From: Vulcanimicrobiota bacterium
GTDB lineage: Bacteria > Vulcanimicrobiota > Vulcanimicrobiia > Vulcanimicrobiales > Vulcanimicrobiaceae
Direction: 5' to 3'
NCBI GenBank assembly: GCA_030038335.1
Contig: JASHPC010000107.1
Span: 1 to 7,172, forward strand
DNA: 7,172 bases
Shown: positions 5,219-7,172 of the stretch, piece after piece
How positions within the stretch are numbered: the first letter of the stretch is position 1
How the letters are laid out: each line of letters starts with the position of its first letter
The notes under the pieces: generated by a model
What the model saw: the letters and a program-made list of their open reading frames with translations, nothing else
What the model was told of the DNA's origin: nothing
Database searches by the model: none
Program-made: the position numbers and the translations under genes

Positions 5219-6795
5219 TAACGTGGCTGACGACGACGAACCACAAGAAGATCGGCATCATGTATATCGTGGCCACGATGACGTTCTTCGGCATCTCGGG
5301 CATTCTCGCGATGCTGATCCGCGCGCAGCTTGCGGTTCCGAACAACACGCTTCTCGGGCCGCACATGTACGATCAGATCTTCACGCTGCACGGCACCGCG
5401 ATGATCTTCCTCGTCATCGCGCCGTTCGGAATCGGTCTTGCAAACTTCCTCGTGCCGTTGCAAATCGGCGCACCGGACGTTGCATTCCCGCGTCTCAACG
5501 CAGCGGGGTTCTGGCTCTTTGCACTCGGCGGATTGACGGTGCTCATGGGCCTGGCGACGTACGGAGGCGCCGCTGCGACCGGATGGACGGCGTACGCGCC
5601 GCTCTCGGAGCTTTCGCAGGGAACGGGTGCCGGGCAGGACCTTTGGATCATCGGCCTGCTGATGACGTCGATTTCGACGATCGTCACCATCATCAATCTC
5701 CTCGTGACGATCTTTCTCTTTCGCGCTCCCGGCATGACGATGTTTCGCATTCCGATCTTCACGTGGGAGATCGTCGCGACGGGAGTCCTCATTCTCATGG
5801 CATTTCCGCCCCTCGCCGCCGTGCTCTTCATGCTTCTCATCGACCGGCATCTGGGTGGGCACTTCTTCGATCCGGCGATGGGTGGAAACCCGATCCTCTA
5901 CCAGCATCTCTTTTGGTTCTTCGGGCATCCCGAGGTGTACGTGCTGATCCTGCCCTACTTCGGCATCATCACGGAGATCGTCGCGACGTTCTCGCAGAAA
6001 CCGGTCTTCGGATACGTCGGAATGGTGATATCCGCGTTTGCGATCGCGGGGCTCTCGCTCGGGGTCTGGGCGCACCACATGTTCACGACGGGCGCCGTGA
6101 GCAATCCGTTCTTCTCCGGCATATCATTCCTCATCGCGATTCCGACCGGCGTGAAGTTCGTCAACTGGATCGGAACGATGTGGAAAGGCTCGATCCTGCT
6201 CGAGACGCCGATGCTCTTCGCGATCGGCTTCATGCTGAACTTCCTCATCGGAGGAATCACGGGCATTCTCATCGCCTCTCCGCCCATCGATTATGCCGCG
6301 CACGATACGTACTTCATCGTGCAGCACTTCCACTACACGATCGGCGGCGGGAGCATGTTCGCGCTCTTCGGCGCGCTCTTCTTTTGGTTTCCGAAGATCT
6401 TCGGCGTGCGGCTCAACGAGACGCTGGGTAAGATATCGTTCTTCCTGCTCTTCATCGGGTTCAACGTCACGTTTCTGCCGATGGGCTTCATGGGACTCGA
6501 GGGCATGGCGCGCCGCGTCTATACGTATCCCGCGATCGCGCACCTTCCACTGCTCAATGCGATCGCCAGCGCCGGCGCTGCAGTCATGTGCGCCGGCGTG
6601 CTCGTCTCGCTCGCGAACGTTGCGGTGTCGTATCTGAAGCGCGCTCCCGTACCCGACGATCCGTGGCGCGGCTACTCGCTCGAGTGGCTGACGTCGTCAC
6701 CGCCGCCGGAGTTCAACTTCCATGCGCTGCCACCGATCCGCAGCAAGAATCCGGCGTGGGACTTCGATCGCGCGCAGGACGCGGCGGCGCTGTGA
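5215..6795 (+). CDS. ctaD: Cytochrome c oxidase subunit I, aa3 type, A-family (CtaD)
   Basis: The 526-residue catalytic subunit that reduces oxygen to water and pumps protons. Residues expected from the family are present: low-spin heme ligands H59 (TLHGT) and H373; CuB ligands H238 (GHPEVY), H287 and H288 (VWAHHMF); high-spin heme ligand H371 (QHFHY); Y242, placed to crosslink to H238; and H363-D364 near the Mg site. The D channel has D88 (APDVAFPRLN) and E240 in HPEVY, which marks an A1-type oxidase. The K channel has T311 and K314 (PTGVKFVNW). The start is the GTG at 5215, overlapping the ctaC stop as GTGA, and gives ITWLTTTNHKKIG, a standard subunit I opening. The frame is open back to 4876, but that part is a shadow of ctaC. 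GGGCGGGTGA just upstream could serve as the ribosome binding site. The C-terminal PPPEFNF and WDFDR (516-520) stretch is normal for the family. Confidence 0.97.
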   Translation: MITWLTTTNHKKIGIMYIVATMTFFGISGILAMLIRAQLAVPNNTLLGPHMYDQIFTLHGTAMIFLVIAPFGIGLANFLVPLQIGAPDVAFPRLNAAGFWLFALGGLTVLMGLATYGGAAATGWTAYAPLSELSQGTGAGQDLWIIGLLMTSISTIVTIINLLVTIFLFRAPGMTMFRIPIFTWEIVATGVLILMAFPPLAAVLFMLLIDRHLGGHFFDPAMGGNPILYQHLFWFFGHPEVYVLILPYFGIITEIVATFSQKPVFGYVGMVISAFAIAGLSLGVWAHHMFTTGAVSNPFFSGISFLIAIPTGVKFVNWIGTMWKGSILLETPMLFAIGFMLNFLIGGITGILIASPPIDYAAHDTYFIVQHFHYTIGGGSMFALFGALFFWFPKIFGVRLNETLGKISFFLLFIGFNVTFLPMGFMGLEGMARRVYTYPAIAHLPLLNAIASAGAAVMCAGVLVSLANVAVSYLKRAPVPDDPWRGYSLEWLTSSPPPEFNFHALPPIRSKNPAWDFDRAQDAAAL

Positions 6796-7172
6796 AAGCG
6801 TTCGTCGGTCTCTTTCTCATCGCAGCGGGCTTCGGGCTCGTCGTCGACGTCATCTATTGGTTCGTCGCGCACGTCGAGCCAGCGGGAATCGCACTCCTGA
6901 GCATCATGACGATTGGGCTCTCGTTCGCGGCGCTCTATGCGGTGTACGCCGAGCGCGACGCGCACCTCGAAGGCGACGACCCGAACAAGTCGATGGAGAG
7001 CGTAAGCGGAGAAGAGGTCGAGATCTTCACGACGGAGACGCCGTGGCCGATATGCTGCGCGATCTGCGCGCTGGCGCTGCTCTGCGGCGTCGTGTGGTCG
7101 CCGATGCTCGCGGGGCTCGCTTTGGTGGCGCTCGTCTACTGCTTCTACCAGCTCGGGCGCGAGAGCTCCATC
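6792..7172 (+). CDS. ctaF: Cytochrome c oxidase subunit IV, actinobacterial type (CtaF), 3' end cut by the window edge
   Basis: The visible 127 residues form a small membrane subunit directly after ctaD. The arrangement is two helices (about 3-25 and 30-53), an acidic loop (54-83, DAHLEGDDPNKSMES...), then a long hydrophobic region (85-121) that could hold two further helices. This matches the four-helix oxidase subunit IV of Actinobacteria, usually about 130-140 residues, so the stop should be close to the right edge. YWF at 22-24 and TPWP at 83-86 fit that family, although I recognise it mainly from architecture and position. The third hydrophobic segment has four cysteines (C88, C89, C92, C98). 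The start is the GTG at 6792, overlapping the ctaD stop as GTGA; the only purine-rich site (AGGA) lies 12 bases upstream, so translational coupling is likely. It would be an accessory subunit of the oxidase and may help supercomplex contacts. Confidence 0.82.
   Translation, partial: MKAFVGLFLIAAGFGLVVDVIYWFVAHVEPAGIALLSIMTIGLSFAALYAVYAERDAHLEGDDPNKSMESVSGEEVEIFTTETPWPICCAICALALLCGVVWSPMLAGLALVALVYCFYQLGRESSI

Noticed and set aside
5223..6431. A 402-codon plus-strand frame and a 297-codon minus-strand frame inside ctaD
   Set aside because: Both are low-complexity Arg/His/Asp-rich translations of the ctaD sequence in wrong frames; ctaD has every catalytic ligand in its own frame.
4876..6795. 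A 639-residue fusion-like start for subunit I inside ctaC
   Set aside because: The upstream 113 codons are a shadow of the CuA domain; the GTG at 5215 gives the normal subunit I N-terminus.

Overview
This window is a compact aerobic respiratory locus. It encodes nearly all of a cytochrome bcc complex (complex III-type menaquinol:cytochrome c oxidoreductase) and an aa3-type cytochrome c oxidase (complex IV). The protein features are most like those of Actinobacteria: a QcrB with the PDDLLSGTGLRI and QKHTQFPGPG signatures and a b6-type second heme-ligand spacing, a Rieske protein with three predicted N-terminal membrane segments and CTHAGCP/CPCHQS boxes, a membrane-anchored two-heme QcrC, and a small subunit of the actinobacterial oxidase subunit IV type. 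The DNA is GC-rich (roughly 60% by eye) with many CGATCG strings. I suspect a poorly cultured GC-rich lineage with actinobacterial-type respiration (Eremiobacterota/WPS-2 or a deep actinobacterial relative), but taxonomy cannot be settled from this window.

Layout. Positions 1-698 (minus): qcrC, running off the left edge. Positions 686-1039 (plus): a small lipoprotein c-type cytochrome whose start overlaps the qcrC start head to head and whose end faces ctaG seven bases away. Positions 4535-1047 (minus): ctaE (oxidase subunit III), qcrA (Rieske), qcrB (cytochrome b) and ctaG (oxidase assembly factor), each joined to the next by a 4-base start/stop overlap. Positions 4565-7172 (plus): ctaC (subunit II, CuA), ctaD (subunit I) and ctaF (subunit IV, running off the right edge), again joined by 4-base overlaps. 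The two main operons diverge from a very short region near 4536-4564. There is no gene-free stretch of 300 bases.

How it works together. QcrB and QcrA oxidise quinol (menaquinol if the actinobacterial analogy holds), QcrC passes electrons through two c hemes to CuA of CtaC, and CtaD reduces oxygen with CtaE and CtaF as accessory subunits. CtaG probably helps build the copper centre. The extra monoheme lipoprotein could be an additional electron carrier facing the same complexes.

I found no mobile element, CRISPR array, RNA gene or plainly new system. The unusual points are architectural: a cytochrome gene placed antisense inside the bcc gene set with overlapping 5' ends, qcrC separated from qcrAB, oxidase subunit genes split between divergent operons, and unbroken use of NTGA overlaps. 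A few residue-level departures (no twin arginine before Rieske TM3, Gln in the CuA loop, Phe in the CtaE C-terminal motif) also merit a check.
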